This document shows, piece after piece, positions 28,703-42,400 of a stretch of DNA of 64,000 nucleotides. The notes under the pieces were generated by a model, which saw only the letters and a program-made list of their open reading frames with translations, was not told where the DNA came from and did no database searches. This stretch comes from Pyropia yezoensis (lineage: Eukaryota > Rhodophyta > Bangiophyceae > Bangiales > Bangiaceae): assembly GCA_009829735.1 (NCBI GenBank), contig CM020618.1, forward strand, positions 41,903,030 to 41,967,029, in the 5' to 3' direction. Every line of letters begins with the position of its first letter. Within the stretch, counting starts at the first letter, position 1. Made by a program: the position numbers and the translations under genes.

Positions 28703-31700
28703 GAGGAAGGACGACACGGGGTCGCTGGGGTAACCCCAGCAAGCCACCCCGGACTGCCGCGGGGAAAGCCCCACAGAGAGCGCGGTTGAGCCGACGTTGC
28801 ATCAACCCACGGGTACACCTTCCGGCCCCGACGACACGGCGTCAGGGGATTGATGACCAACCACCAAGGTTGGGAGGAGAGGACGGGAAGCCCCGTCACA
28901 TGGAACCAGGCAAGGGCCCTGTTCAGGATGCCCGAGTTACACCGGATATTGGTGTAGGCCACGTACTGTTCACCTTGGAGAACTTCAAGGTATCAGCCAC
29001 ACTGGGGGTTGACCCCCAGTCGACCCGATCGTACTACCCTGTACTGGATACAGGGGCTGGACCCAACCTTATCCGGAAGGATACCCTCCCGGACAAGTGG
29101 CTTCCGCGAGTCAGAGTGACTCGGGGACCCACCATCAAGGACGCGAATGGTCGCCTCATTCGTACGACCGCAGCGATGTCGCTGCGGGTTACCATCGGGG
29201 AACTCACCACCGAAGTCGACTTCCTGGTGTGTGAGACCCTATCGGTGCCCTGCATACTGGGGTGCACCTTCATCAACGTTCACGTGGATGCAATCCGGCC
29301 AGGCCGGAGGACCGTCGAGCTTCAAGAAGCCGACGGGACGAAACGAGGACACACGGCTATCGTCAGGGACCTGAAGCTACAAGGGAGCCACGTTAACGTG
29401 GCTGAGGTGTACGCAAGCGTCGAGCCGAAGACACTTCGGTTGGCCAAGCGAACTCGATTTGAGCCGTTGTCGGAGACAGTCCTTCCGGTTAATTGCGACC
29501 TCGCAGGCATCTGCAGAGTCCGGTCCAACCTGCGGACGTACAAGCGCCATGGGTTGACCATGGCCAACGGTCTCATAGACCTCCCAGCAGGAGGGTCGTC
29601 CCTCCTAGTGATGGCGAACTATCGCCGTAAGGCAGTCACCCTCCCGAAGGGAACTATCCTCGGGATTGCCGAGCTCTACGAAGGAGATATCCTTACCCCT
29701 GACAAGGAAGGTCAAGTGGAACCACTTGAGGTGCTGGCGGCCGCCAAGACCACCGAGCGACAGCAACCCGATGACGGGAAGCCTAACCCATCGGCGGCTT
29801 CGGCGGACATGCCGCCAAAGGACCAAGAAGCACTGAAGGCCCTGGCCGAGGCTGACCTCGACCATCTTCCCCCTTCGGTAGCCGAAGGGGTACGACGGAT
29901 GCTAAGAAAGCATGACGTCATGTGGACAGGCGGGGCCTTGGGTACCATTGGGGCAACCCAACATCGTATAGACCTGGTACCAGGCGCACGACCCGCCCGG
30001 TCACAACCGCACCGAGCGGGACCTATGCAACGAGAGATCGTTGATGGAGAAGTGAAGAGGATGAGCGAAGCGAAGGTGGTACGCCCTTCGATGTCGGAGT
30101 GGGGTGCCCCAGTCGTAATCGTACCGAAGAAGGATCAATCCCCTCGGTTTTGCATCGATTAACGACGCCTCAACTTGGTTACCAAGAAAAACTCATACCC
30201 TTTACCAAAGATGGATGAATGCATCGACTCCCTGGGGGAAGCTACGGTGTTTACCACCATCGACTGCAATGCCGGATACTGGCAGATCCCAGTGGCGGAC
30301 GAGGAGATCCCCAAGACGGCGTTCGTCTGTCACAGTGGAGTGTACGAGTTCCTAAGGATACCCTTCGGATTGTCCAACGCCCCCGCTACATTCCAGCGGG
30401 CTATCGACATTATACTGTCGGGGATGAAGTGGCGTAACTGCCTAGTGTACCTCGATGACGTCATCGTCTTCTCGCGTAACATGGATGACCATGTGCAACA
30501 TGTTGACGAGGTACTCACCCTCTTGAGGGACGCCGGGGTAACCCTGCGTCTGAAGAAGTGCGCCTTCTTCCAACATACGGTCGAATATCTGGGCCACCAG
30601 ATAACCCCTGGTAAATTAGGGGTACTCGAAGCCAATACCCGGGCACTCCGGGATGCCCGGTTCCCTGACACCCAGACACAGCTCAAGAGCTTCCTGGGAA
30701 TGTGCAACGTATACCGACGGTTCGTCAAGGACTTCGCTCGGATAGCGAAACCGTTAACGGTTCTTACGAGCAGTACCTTGCCCAAGGTACTCCAACCCCC
30801 CTCGCCTAGCGAAGAGGAGGCATTCGAGTCGCTGAAGCGAGCCCTACTATCCCCACCCGTCCTTGCGTTACCGCACAGACGGGGTACCTTCGTCATCGAT
30901 GTCGATGCATGCGATACACAAGTGGGATGCACCCTGTTACAGGGAGAGACGTTGATCGGTTCCGATAACGTTATCCGGGACCTACGTCCGGTAGGGTACT
31001 TCAGCCGGACACTCAACCCGGCTGAACGTAACTATAGTGCCACCGAGCGTGAGTGCCTCGGGGTCATATGGGCAGTGCAACTGCTCCGTCCATACCTGGA
31101 GGGCTACAGGCTCATCGTGAGGTCCGACCACGAACCCCTACGATGGCTCCTCAACCTTGGTGACAAGGATTCCGATAGCCATGGGAGGCTAGCCCGATGG
31201 AGGCTGAAGATGGCCGAGCACGACTACCGCACCGTGTATAAGGCTGGGTCAACCCACCACCTCGGAGACGCGCTGTCTCGACTCGACACCCCGAGCGGGG
31301 ATACCCGCCCGGTGGACGAGGACATCCCGGTGGTACCGGTCTGCATGGTGGGTAACGCCACCCAAGGTATGGTTGACCATACCATGGCACACCGAGCATG
31401 CCCACTGACTCTCGCGGACTTCCGCGAGGCACAAGCCAATGACGACGTCTGTAGACGCCATCGCGCTAACCTCCTGGCCGGCACGGCCGGCATCTTCTCC
31501 GAGAATGAAGACGGACTCATATACCGGCGGGCACCCGCCGATGGACGACATCAAGTCGTGGTTCCCGTGTCCTTACGGCAAGCCGTCATGGAACGAGAAC
31601 ACGAGAACCCTACAGCCGGACACCCGGGGGGTTCACGTATGTTCGCAGCAATGCGAAGGATCTTCTACTGGCCAGCAATGGCCGTCGACGTGGTCGACCA

Positions 31701-32877
31701 CGTAAGGGGATGCCACCCCTGTGCACGTAACCGCATGAGTCTACATAGGCAGGCGTCTGCCATGAAACTGTACCCACCGGATGGGCCCAACGAGCAGGTC
31801 GCTATCGACATACTCGGGCCACTTCCGGTAACGGAAGAAGGGAACAGGTACATCCTAGTCATGTCAGACCGATTCACTAAGCTGTCACGAGCGGCAGCCA
31901 TCCCGAATGATACGGCATATACCATCATGAACGCAGTGGTTGACCACTGGATCAGTGCATACGGAGTCATGAAGCAACTCCTCTCCGACAACGGAGCAAA
32001 CCTGACGTCCGCATTCTGCACTAAGGTCATGGGCATGTTCGGCATCGAACCACGTCGGGCACCCGACTACCACCCGCAAACCAACGGGCAAGTGGAGCGG
32101 TTTAACCGCACCATCGTTAAGATGCTACAGTGCTACGTGGCCGAGCACACGAACACTTGGGATAGGCTTCTGTCTGTACTCACCCTGGCATACAATGCCA
32201 GGCCACATCGGAGCACAAACATTGCCCCACTGGAGTGGGTCATGCAACTAGGGGTCGGTAACCTGACCCTGCCACCGGGCAGATGCACTCGGTATGATAT
32301 ACCGAAGGGCCGACAGGCCGAACGGATCCACTAAGCTTGGTTGGCCAAGCTATCGTGGATGATACCCAAGCTCAAGGGTGCCCTTGACCGTACACAGCTT
32401 CGATACAAGAAGAACTTTGACGCCCGGTTACGGGTGCGCAACGCAACCCTGGTAACAGGTGACTGGGTCTACATCAGACACCAGAAGTTCCGAGGGAACA
32501 AGCTTATGCAACCGGTCAAGGGACCGTACCAGATCTTACACAGAGATGATCACTCTGTCATACTGCACTCCGATACGGAGATACAACGCGTCAACCTCAA
32601 CGATGTGACACCTGCTCCGAAGCTGGAACAGCCTCAGCCGGTACCGGCTGGGTTGCTACATGAAGCTCTTACAGCCCACCGGTCAGATGACCCGGTGGGA
32701 CCGGATGGGATTCCATACCAAGTAGAGAGCGTGGTCGGACACACCGACCCGGACATACCAGGACCCTGGTACGTAAAGGTTATGTGGGTCGGATACGACT
32801 CACCCACCTGGGAATAGGCGGCGAATATACCCCGCCAACTCCTCATGCCTTACATGAGGCGACGACGCCTACTGTAA
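28703..32877 (+). pseudogene. pol: Pol of element D, three nonsense codons
   Basis: One frame, open back through the gag stop with no ATG near the junction. Protease LDTGAGPNLIRKD, RT with LVYLDDVIVFS, RNase H FVIDVDACDTQVG, integrase zinc module (GCHPCARNR), LLSDNGANLTSA and YHPQTNGQVERFNRTI, then a C-terminal chromodomain-like segment (YVKVMWVGYDSPTWE). Stops are TAA 30160-30162 (at the Y of FCIDYRRLN), TAA 32332-32334 and TAG 32815-32817 (inside the chromodomain). Catalytic residues are otherwise retained, so inactivation appears recent. Confidence 0.9.
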
Positions 32878-33327
32878 CAACCCAACCGACACCGACTTCG
32901 GCTGTTGGGGGGTGAGGCTGATACCTACTGAGTAGGGTGTCACATGGACTCGGCAAGACTTAGGTTCACTAAGTTGGAGCGGACTTAGGCAAACTAAGTA
33001 AGCTACTGACTTTTACAAGTTTACTTGAAGGAGATGACTAACTCCGATACTCTCAAAGTAACCTAAGGCTGACACCAAGGTAAACCTTCAGCCAGGAGGC
33101 AAGTGACGGACCGAGAAGGTTGACCTTCATGAGTATTAACCAACCAGGATGGGTTGGGGGAGGCGGGACAGAACCAAGGCAAGCCACGACTAAGTCAGAC
33201 GGGGTACTCCCCAATGGCAGGCATTGGTATCATGCAAATGCCCCAGCGGGGGATGAGTTCATACTGACTACTACCCGGCCACCATAAGGGTCACCGGGGC
33301 CCTCTCCCTCACAAACAATAGCACTCC
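32878..33327. other. Spacer between pol and antisense ORF of element D
   Basis: No gene. It contains several short ACTAAGT/ACTTAG repeats (about 32960-33060), perhaps a terminator region shared by the two convergent genes. In element A the equivalent spacer is only 110 bp. Confidence 0.45.
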
Positions 33328-35697
33328 TCAGTGGGTAGACCCGCTGCCCGAGGAAGGCCACTCACGCGTAAGCGCGTATACCTCCGTGCTCCACCGGTCG
33401 GCAATCTCACGACGGTCAATCACCCGAGTTACCTCGGTGCATAGCTGGACGAGGGTGCTGCGGCCAGCCTCCACGTCCTCCAGAGCAGTCTGGAGGCGGT
33501 CAAGCACACCACCGAAGCAACGCGCTGACCCAACCAGCGCAGCACCTGGGGGGACATCCCCCCAGCTAACAGAGAGACCCTCCCGCATTGCGCGGGCAAC
33601 AAGGGCGTCAACGCCCTCATACCAGAGACGGGGACCCCCGTCATGCATGCCAGGGGCGGGAGGTGACACTGGCGCAGCCAGAGGAGCCACAGGAGCCGAC
33701 ACGGCCACCACCGGAGCCGGTGGCGCCTGATATGAGGCCCGGTAGGACCCCACCGAAGGGGCTCCACCGTAACCCCGGCGGGGCTCCGCCCGACGACGGG
33801 ACACCTCACGCTCCCCACCCGCAGAGCCCCACTCTCGGGGACGACGGCCAACCGCCGCCGGTATCGGGTAACCGAACCACGGGGCAAGGACCTGAAGAGG
33901 GTCATGGATAACCATGGGATTACCCAGGTCAGCAACAGCCTCGGTGGACGCCCACCCATGGCAATTGGGCTCACCCGGCTGAGTACGCCGGATACGCAAC
34001 GAGTGACGAGGCAAAGGGGAAGCCCCAGCCTGCGGGTCCCGGTACGGGGGAAGGGCCAACACCCCAGCCCAGTTCACGGCATCGTGAACAGCCAGCAGGG
34101 CCTCGAACTCCCGGGCCAACCCGGTCTTGGCGGCTATCAGGTCCACGCCCAACTGCGCGATGTGCCGACGGACACCCGTCGGAAGATGAAACAGGCGCCC
34201 CTGCCGGCGGACGGACAGCAAGAAGGAGGAAGCCTGCCCGAGGGTAACCTCAAGGGTGAAGGTACCCTGCAACGGGTGGACCGGCCGGGAGGCCAACACA
34301 CTCCCGAAGAATCGGAGACAGGAGCCGGTGTCAAACCGGAAAGCAGGGGCGGGTTCCCACCCCTCCTGCTACAGAGGCGGGCGCACGGGAGTGTATACCG
34401 GCGCACGACCGTTGCCGGTCTGCAACGCACACTTTATATCGGTGCGGAACGCATCCGCAATGACACCATGGTTACGTCGCCAGCTCGACGCCGACTTCAA
34501 ACCCGCCATAGGCGGGTAGGGAGCCGTCAACGACAGATACGGGGATACCCCCGGGTAATAATCAAAGTCGGGATACCGACCGGTATCGCCCACCGTCTCC
34601 CCAACCGCAACCGGCTCCGCCGCCGCCGCAATCCCCCGAGCACTAGCCGGGTAGTCAACCTCCCGCGGCAACGCGGGGGCAATCAGGTCGCATACCCCGA
34701 AGGCGGGGTCGAGGTAGACCTCACCCCGTCCCACACGGGTGCGCCAGAGCTGCGCATGCCGGTCGTCCGGCTGACTCAGGATCCAATGGTGTTCCACCCG
34801 CACCGCGTTCGGCTGGTTGACCAGCCGCACCAACTCCCGCTCCCAACTCGGGTCCACCCTGACGCGGCGGGAAGTCCCTCCAGAGAGACGCGATTGGTGG
34901 AAGTCCACCCTCATCCGCCCAGCGGACTCCATTGACTCTTGCACAGTCATGCCTCGAACCCGAGCCACCAAGTCGGACATCGACATGGCGGGTTGACCCG
35001 CCGCCACGGCGACGCCGCCACCCAACGGGGCAACCCGGGCAGGACCAGGAAGAATCGGGGGCGCCGGGGGATGCCCCACCGGCAGATGGGCCGGCGCCGA
35101 AGGTGCACGAGGCCGAGGAGGAAGAAGTAGGGCGGGCGCCCGCCCGGAGTAGCTCCCGGAGTCCACTGCCATCGGGGTAGATAACTCTTGACCATCACGC
35201 GTCCGCGGCACCGCGGGCAGAGCATCGCCACCACCCGGGCCCGACAAGGGTACCACGGGGGCAGCACGGGTAGACCCGCTACCCGCCGCAGCGGACACAC
35301 CAACCGGGCGGGCACCCGCGCCGTCTTGACGCGTCGAACCGGCCGGGGGGCCGCCACTACCATCCGCCACGCCGGCGACACCGTCTTGAGGTAGAGCCGC
35401 GCCGGCACCGGCGACAGAAGCCATCCGGGCCGCCGGAGGAGTAGCGGTAGAGGCCACCGCTGCACGCGGTTGTCCGCCACCCGACGGAGCCGTCGTGCCG
35501 CTACGCACGGACGACAACCCGCCCGGCGCGCCTTCCGGGGCCGCACGAACGGTCACCCGGTCGTCCTCGTCCTCCGACGAGCTCGCTAAGAAGCACTCGG
35601 CGGCGGTGGCAGAGACGGGAACGTCGTCCACCATCACCTCTTCCTCCTCCTCAAGCAGGAGGTCGTCCTCGCCCCCGGGTACCTGGGGGTCCGACAT
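33328..35697 (-). pseudogene. Antisense extra ORF of element D, one nonsense codon
   Basis: A 790-codon frame opposite to gag-pol, from ATG 35697 (MSDPQVPGGEDD), interrupted only by a TAG at 34369-34371. An acidic N-terminus is followed by a long Pro/Ala/Gly-rich stretch, then a folded-looking region with YYPGVSPYLSLTAPYPP and LFHLPTGVRRHIAQLGVDL. The second matches LWHLPLRLIQGLEQLTPQL in element A at the same relative distance. The C-terminus is Pro/Arg-rich. No known domain, signal peptide or membrane span. Position and orientation are as in A, C and E. Confidence 0.8.
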
Positions 35698-36275
35698 GGT
35701 GAAACTAGGGTAGCAGGGGCGGCCCGTCAGACAAGCCGTCGACGGCTACGCCCCGGTACGGTGGGACAACCGGGACGAGCCAGGGAAGCGCGGGCACCCG
35801 CGCTTATGACCACAAACGGCCACGAGAAGCGCCGCAGGCACGCGGGTCGATCCGCGCCCCACGAGGCTACGAACGCGCTCCACCCAGGCACCTGGGCGGG
35901 CTGGGGCCACACCCCCGTACGGGGCAGCCAAGAGGGGTTCACCCCGAAACCGCCCCCGCGAAAAGCGGGAGCGGCCGCCCCCATTCACTCGGTAACACGA
36001 GAGGGGCTCCCCTACAACCAGACACCTGGTGGCGGATCCGCTTGCACCACCCCTCGGAAAGGGGGGTCGTGAACAGAAACCCGCATCGGGAAATTAACGG
36101 TCCGGAAAACGGATCGTGTGTGTACCACACAAAGGGGGGCACCCCCCTCAGACGACCTCGAAAAGGGGTGTCTGTCGCGACAGGGCGCAAAGCCCCACCC
36201 GACTGGTAAACGGTCACGCGACCCACTTACATTCGGTAACCCGAATGCAACTCGACCCGAGGACGGGCCGAATCT

Positions 36276-36285
36276 AAGGAGGGGA
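36276..36285 (+). other. Polypurine tract of element D
   Basis: AAGGAGGGGA two bases before the 3' LTR. Confidence 0.75.
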
Positions 36286-36287
36286 TA

Positions 36288-36650
36288 TGTAGCAATATGG
36301 TTGGCCGTATTGTGACCCTAATGTTAGGGGGGCTACTTCTAATCCTTGGCTTTCAATTTGAGAGTCCGTACTGGTCACGGTATCTATAAGTTACGTATGA
36401 CCTGAGGGACTTGCATCTTGGGGTGGAGGGTAGTTAGTAGTGTCTCCGAGGGTTTATAACGAGGGGGCCGGCGGCGAATCCACCGCCGGCCAAGGCAGAA
36501 CAACAAACCCCTCCCATTTGGGCTCCCATCTTGGTCCCGTGGCTTGCGCTCCAAGGACAGCAACCTTGGCCTCCCGGTGACGTTGGTGTCGATCCCCCTT
36601 GGTGAGTGTTCCCTGAGAGTGGACGTGCGACGGATCCCTATTGTGCTATA
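36288..36650 (+). repeat. 3' LTR of element D
   Basis: 363 bp, TGTAGCAATA to TGCTATA. It has about six differences from the 5' LTR, including the last bases (CTATA instead of CGACA). Confidence 0.93.
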
Positions 36651-36655
36651 GCCGG

Positions 36656-39320
36656 TTACTGGCAGATCCCTCTGGCTGACGAGGACAAGGACAAGACCAC
36701 CTTCACGTGCCACCTGGGACTATTCCGGTGCAAGCGTCTTCCTTTTGGTCTCACCAATGCTCCGGCGACCTTCCAGAGAGCCATCGACATCATCCTGTCG
36801 GGGCTAAGGTGTAGAACATCTTTGGTCTACCTGGACGACATTATCGTGTTCTCCAAGACCCCAGCGGAACACCTGGAGCTCCTTCGAGAGTTCCTGGCTC
36901 TCCTGTCCAAGGCTGGAGTTACCCTGAAGGCCGAGAGGTGCCACCTGTTTGAGACTGAGGTGGAGTACCTGGGGCACGTGCTGAGTCCGGGGGAGCTCCG
37001 AGTCAATGAGAAAAACATCACGGCCCTCCGGCATGCACGGCAATCTAAGTCCCAGACGATGCTCAAGAGCTTTCTGGGTATGTGCAACGTCTACCGCCGG
37101 TTCGTACGGGACTATGCCCTGATTGCCCGGCCGCTGACCAAGCTCACCAGCAAGAAGCTCCCCGCACAACTCCCGGTGTTCGACGAGAAGCAGACCGCTG
37201 CCTTAGAAGAGCTTAAGAAGCGCCTGACCACAACTCCAGTACTGGCGTTACCCAAGCGGGAGGGCCAGTTTGTTTTGGAGACTGATGCCTGTGGCCTCCA
37301 GGTGGGGTGTTCTCTACTCCAGCAGCAACCTGATGGGCACTTCCTCCCGATAGGCTACTACAGCCGCGTCCTGACTCCAGCCGAGAAGAATTTTTCCACG
37401 ACGGAGCGCGAGTGCTTGGCGGTCGTCTGGGCTTGCTTCCTGTTACGCCCATATCTCGAAGGACAAGAGTTCCTCATCCGGACGGATCATGCCAGCCTAA
37501 GGTGGTTGCTGTGCATGGACAGCAGCCAAGGAGGGGTCGCCCGGTGGCGCCTACGCCTTTCAGAATTTAAGGACAAGGTGTGCACCAGAGCAGGGAGGGA
37601 GCACCACTGCGCCGGCACCATGTCCCGGCTGGAGACTCCTGCAGCCGACACCGGTCCTATCCCGGAGGAAATACCTTGTTTTATCCTCCCGAATGTCGGA
37701 CGTGGCTGGCATGCTCCCCTGTGTGAGACACCCGAAGCTCATCAACCGGTAACCATACACCAGATGCTGGAAGCACAATTGACGGATCCTCAATGCTTGG
37801 AGCTTCGCCACCAAATGGACCTGAACCGGAACAGTCGCTTCGCCGAGTCTACAGATGAACTCCTGGTACGGGTGTCGCCCTTCGATGGGGCAACTCAAGT
37901 CTACGTACCCCGGAGTCTACGAGCTGACATCCTCCGCCTGGAGCACTCGTCTCCCCAGGCCGGACATCCTCGCATCAACCGGATGTATGCGTCGATGCGA
38001 CGACACTATTACTGGGAAACCATGGCCAGTGACGTCCATAAACACCTGGAGGCTTGTGTCTCTTGTGCAAGGAACCGGTTGTCCCAGAGGAAGAAGACTT
38101 CTAAGCTACGCCTATTCCCTGCGGCGGAGCCCTTTGCAAGCTTAAGCATGGACATCCTGGGGCCCCTACCTGAAACATCCAGTGGCAACATACACCTGCT
38201 CATCATTTGTGACCGGTTCTCCAAGTTCACTCGAGCGATCCCGCTGAGGACCATTACGGCCCTGGATGTCACGTCAGCATTCTGCGAGTACTGGATAGCT
38301 GCCTACGGCCCTCCAGACTCGGTCTTAACAGACAACGGCCCCCAGTTTGCATCCCTGTTCTTCCAAGGAGTCTGTGACCTGATCGGTATCAAGAACTTGT
38401 TCACCACGACGTACCACCCGCAAACGAACGGCCAGGTGGAGCGATTCAACCGGACCCTGGTGGACATGCTACGGCACTACGTGGAGGAGCACCAAGAAGA
38501 CTGGGACGAGCTTCTGGCTGTCCCCATGCTAGCCTGAATCTCCCGAGTTCACAGGACAACGGGGGTCGCTCCACTCGACTTTGTCACCCCAAGGCGGCTG
38601 ACCAACTTCTCCCTGGAAAGAATACCAGACGGTCTCCTGCCTGCACTGAAGTCAGGTCCCAAGGCAAAGGATGAGTTCCTGGAACAACTGAAGCTCCTGC
38701 TCCCAAGAGTCAAGGAGTCAATCTCAAAGACCCAGGAGCGATACAAGCGGGACTACGGCAAGGGAGTCCGGGAAAAGAACAAGGAACTGGGTGGTGGCGA
38801 CTGGGTTTTTGTGGACAACCATAGCAAGACCCGGGGGAAGCTGGACTCTAAGACGGATGGACCTGAAGAGATCCTGAGTACGGACGGCTGGACCTTTCTT
38901 CTAGACGTGGATGGCTCCCCGTACCGGGTGAGCAGCGACCATGTCACCCGAGCTCCACCGCCAAGCAAACGGGACTTGACCTGGCGAAAGCGGGCCGCAG
39001 TACCCCGGTTGTCCCAAGGAGAAGGCCGAGAATATGTCTACGTTAAGTTTGTCGATCACGCCTGGAGGGACGGACGCTTGTACCTGCGAGTACGCTGGTT
39101 CGGTTTCAATCCGGCGGACGATACCTGGGAACCCTCAAACCGGTTACCCATTGCGGACGTCTGCGCCTACACGCGACGGAACGGAATTGAGGGCACTCAG
39201 GTGGCCAAAGCCGGCAAGATCCTGGAATCCGACTCGGAGGATGACCAGGAGGAAGAGGCTGATCAAGACCCGCGGGACGAGCTGAGCTCACCCGCAACAG
39301 ACGCGGAACAAGAAGATTGA
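36656..39320 (+). pseudogene. pol: Pol of element C, C-terminal part (RT to chromodomain)
   Basis: Resumes element C's reverse transcriptase at YWQIPLADEDKDKTTFTC after the D insertion. RT YLDDIIVFSK, RNase H FVLETDACGLQVG, integrase zinc module (EHSSPQAGH ... CVSCARNRL), VLTDNGPQFASLF and YHPQTNGQVERFNRTL are intact. A TGA at 38535-38537 interrupts the integrase C-terminal region; the same frame continues to TGA at 39318-39320 through a chromodomain-like YVKFVDHAWRDGRLYLRVRW and an acidic tail. Confidence 0.9.
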
Positions 39321-39464
39321 GAAGAAGGGAACGGGTGTATCAAGGAAAACACGCAATGCAAGCAGGGACTCTCAAGAAAAACAAGCACCCGCTCGAGCAA
39401 CCCTTCTCTCCGCCTCTTCCCTCCTCACTTCTGACTAGACTGTCATCCCCCCTGCCTCCAAGAA

Positions 39465-42400
39465 TTATTCCCGGCGCGGACGCTGCGCCGCAGGAGCGTC
39501 CCCCAGCGCCGCGTTCGCAACACGACGGGACCCGGAGGAAGGCGGGATGACGTAGTGCGGTTGACGAGGCGCGTCCAGGTAGGATGCCACCGGAGCAGTA
39601 CCGGTAGTTGCCAGGCGCTCTCGCCCATCCAGATATACCTGCCGGCGGCCCTGGAAGCGAGTGAAGGTCTCTGACCACTGCTGGGCCAAGCCATGCCGCG
39701 TCAAAGTCGCCAGAAGTTCGCCAACCACCGGGCTGTCCGACATCTGGCCGCTGTCCGCGCAAGCAAACACCCGGTCGACCACATCGTTCAAGACGCTGGC
39801 ATATGTGCCCAGCACCAAGGAAGACCCGACACCTTCGACCTGCACCGGAAGACGACCCAGCAGGTCTTCAATCATGCCAACGTCATACTGGTCGCACGTC
39901 GGGCCACCTTGGTTCATGTACCAGTCAGGCACCCGGAAGCGGGTAAGGCGCAGAGTCGGCGCCGGGATCTCGAACCGCCCCGAGGTTGCCACTACCGGAC
40001 GGTCTACAATAGCCCCCGAAACCGGAGTCCCCATCTCAAGAGGAGGCACAGGGCCGCCGACAGTTGAAGAAGGCACCCGAGGAAGAACGGCCGGAGTAGT
40101 CGGCGACCGGACGGCCACGCCAAGACTCGCTGCAGGCAAGCGCGGTGCCGGAGGAGCTTGAAGCACCGGCACAGACGGAGCAGGACGCAAACGCGCCGGC
40201 GACGGTCCAGGCGAAACCACCGGGACGACAGGTGCAACAGGAGCAAGCGGAGCCGCCGCCGACGCCCGACCAACCGCCGCGGCCCATCCAGACTCTTGCA
40301 CCGGCGGTCCAGTTGGCAGGAGATCGAGGGTGTGAGGACCCACCTAAAACCGGGGAGCCCTCAACGTACTCGTGGGGGTGTCAGCGGGCCTTGCGAGCCA
40401 ATGGGGCGGCGGGGCACGGGGAAGAGGACGGTGGTCTCGACGGGGGTGGGTCTGGGGAAGAAGATGGGCGCGACGTCGGTGGGGATCAAGGGTACAAAAG
40501 GTAAACAGTGTCTTTGGTCTGTGTCTGTCGTTCCCCTCTCGTCTCCCCCGGTGGCGCCGACACTCACGCACTATATACTCGCGTCGGGGCACCCGAGGTG
40601 CCCCAAAGCATGCGTTTCCCCATCGCACCGCCGGTAGGCACAGAACGGTCCAAAAACAAAGCTTGTCTCTCAGAACAAAGCATGGGCGGGCGTGCGCACT
40701 AAAGGAGTGCAGCCCCAGTTTGCCCGAAACGAAGGGGGTCCCGAGGATGGCGCCCAGCGCGCCCCCCCAGCCGGCTCCACACGCCGGTCGGCCAGAAGGT
40801 CCGACTGGCTGTAAGGGCCAGCAAGGCCAAATTCAATCAATCCCTTGACCGGCCAGCCAGTCACCAACCAGCTGGCCGAATTCAATCAATCCAAAAGCCG
40901 GCGAGCCAGTCATATCGCACTCAGCCGCCAGCGAGGATGTGCGGTGTCCTCAGTGTCGGTGAATCATGTGACTGGTCCTTGATGCCAGCTTTCAAGCAGC
41001 GCAGAGAATAAAATTCAGGCAGCACAGACGGGGATGTCCGCCCGTGGTTGGTCGACGATGTCACTCGCTCCTCGTTGTCGAGTTTCGACGTCCATCACAG
41101 GGTTCCGACAGTGCGTTGACGGCGGCTTTCGTGCGGTCGGCCGACGTCCGCAAAATGTCACGGATACAGCGTGGTGTCGCCCAGGGTAGTGGGGAATTGA
41201 TGTGTCTTGGGGGGAGTTATCGGGGCCGGACATGTAAGGAGAGGTCCCAGTCCATATCCCCTGGGTTCCGGGTGGCGATTTAAGGGGCGAATCCTTACAG
41301 AGGGCGACCGGAGCAGGAAAGCTGCCTAGCTGCGGCCACGCCGGAAGCGGCATCGCCAGCTGCACCTTGGCCGGAGAAGACTGGTAGACCACCTGCACCC
41401 AGCCTGAGCCATCCCGACGCGGGCTGTTCTGGCCGGCGATCGCGTTCAGGAGGCTCCGGTCATGCACCGGAAGCTGACGCCGGAAGTCAATCATCGCTTG
41501 GAAGAGACCCTTGTACTCCTCGTCCTGGCTGCACAGGAAGTCGACGGTCAACTTGTCGACGATCCAGACCATCAGGAGGTCGGGAAGGAGCCAGAGCCGG
41601 TTGGACACCAAGACTTCGTGGAGCCAGTGGTTGGCCGCCGGAGCCGTCATCTCGGAAGTGTACATCATGTACGGGATGGAGTGGAAGAAGCCCTTGATCG
41701 ACGCCTGAGTCAAGGCGTCCAGGAAGGACCAGGTGAAGGGGATGCTGGATGGAACAATCCCGACCGGGATCTCGACTTCCTGCTGCTGCGGGATGACATT
41801 GGGGTAGTACGCAACCCGGTTGGCCTTGTCCAGCTTCCAGAACTCTTAATGGTTACAGCTCACGATGAAGTCACGCTGGCGCCCGCGCCGCTCGCCTTGT
41901 TCCCGTGCTGGCGACAATGTAGAGTACTTCCGGGTCAGAAAAGGCGGCTCCAGAGCGACCATGCTCGGACGGGGATCACAGTTCAGGCTCCCCGACCCCT
42001 TGAGCGCCTCGTCCCAGACCTTGAGCGCCCGATAGAGGTACCCTTCCTCCTCTGGCCACCGGAGAACGGACGCAGACACGCGACGCTCGGTCAAGGGTAG
42101 ATCCAGCACCAGCGCGAAGGGTAGATCTACCAGGCGAGCAACCCAAGAGGAACCCGAAAAGCTCTGGGAGCGGTCTCGTGCCAGGCGCATTTGGTCCGCC
42201 GCATGGAGACGAGTCTTGTCCATCTCCGTCAAGACTCCGCGCTGGAGTTCCTGGCGCCAGATGGCCAGGCAATCCTGCTGGCACTGGGTCACGCTGGCGT
42301 TGCCGACCACCGTGGAGTAGCGCCGGCCCGCCAGAGGATCCTGCCCCAGAAGCATCTCCGGGAGACCCACCGGGGGGGTCTCGACCGGGTGCGACGCAGA

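Larger units (their letters stand above)
25931..36650 (+). mobile_element. Ty3/gypsy element D, inserted in element C
   Basis: A 10.7-kb element with a 5' LTR at 25931-26293, PBS 26295-26312, gag 26519-28702, pol 28703-32877, an antisense extra ORF at 35697-33328, a polypurine tract at 36276-36285 and a 3' LTR at 36288-36650. The 363-bp LTRs differ at about six positions. A perfect 5-bp duplication GCCGG flanks it. Nonsense codons in gag, pol and the antisense ORF make it inactive although the LTRs are still about 98% alike by eye. Confidence 0.93.
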
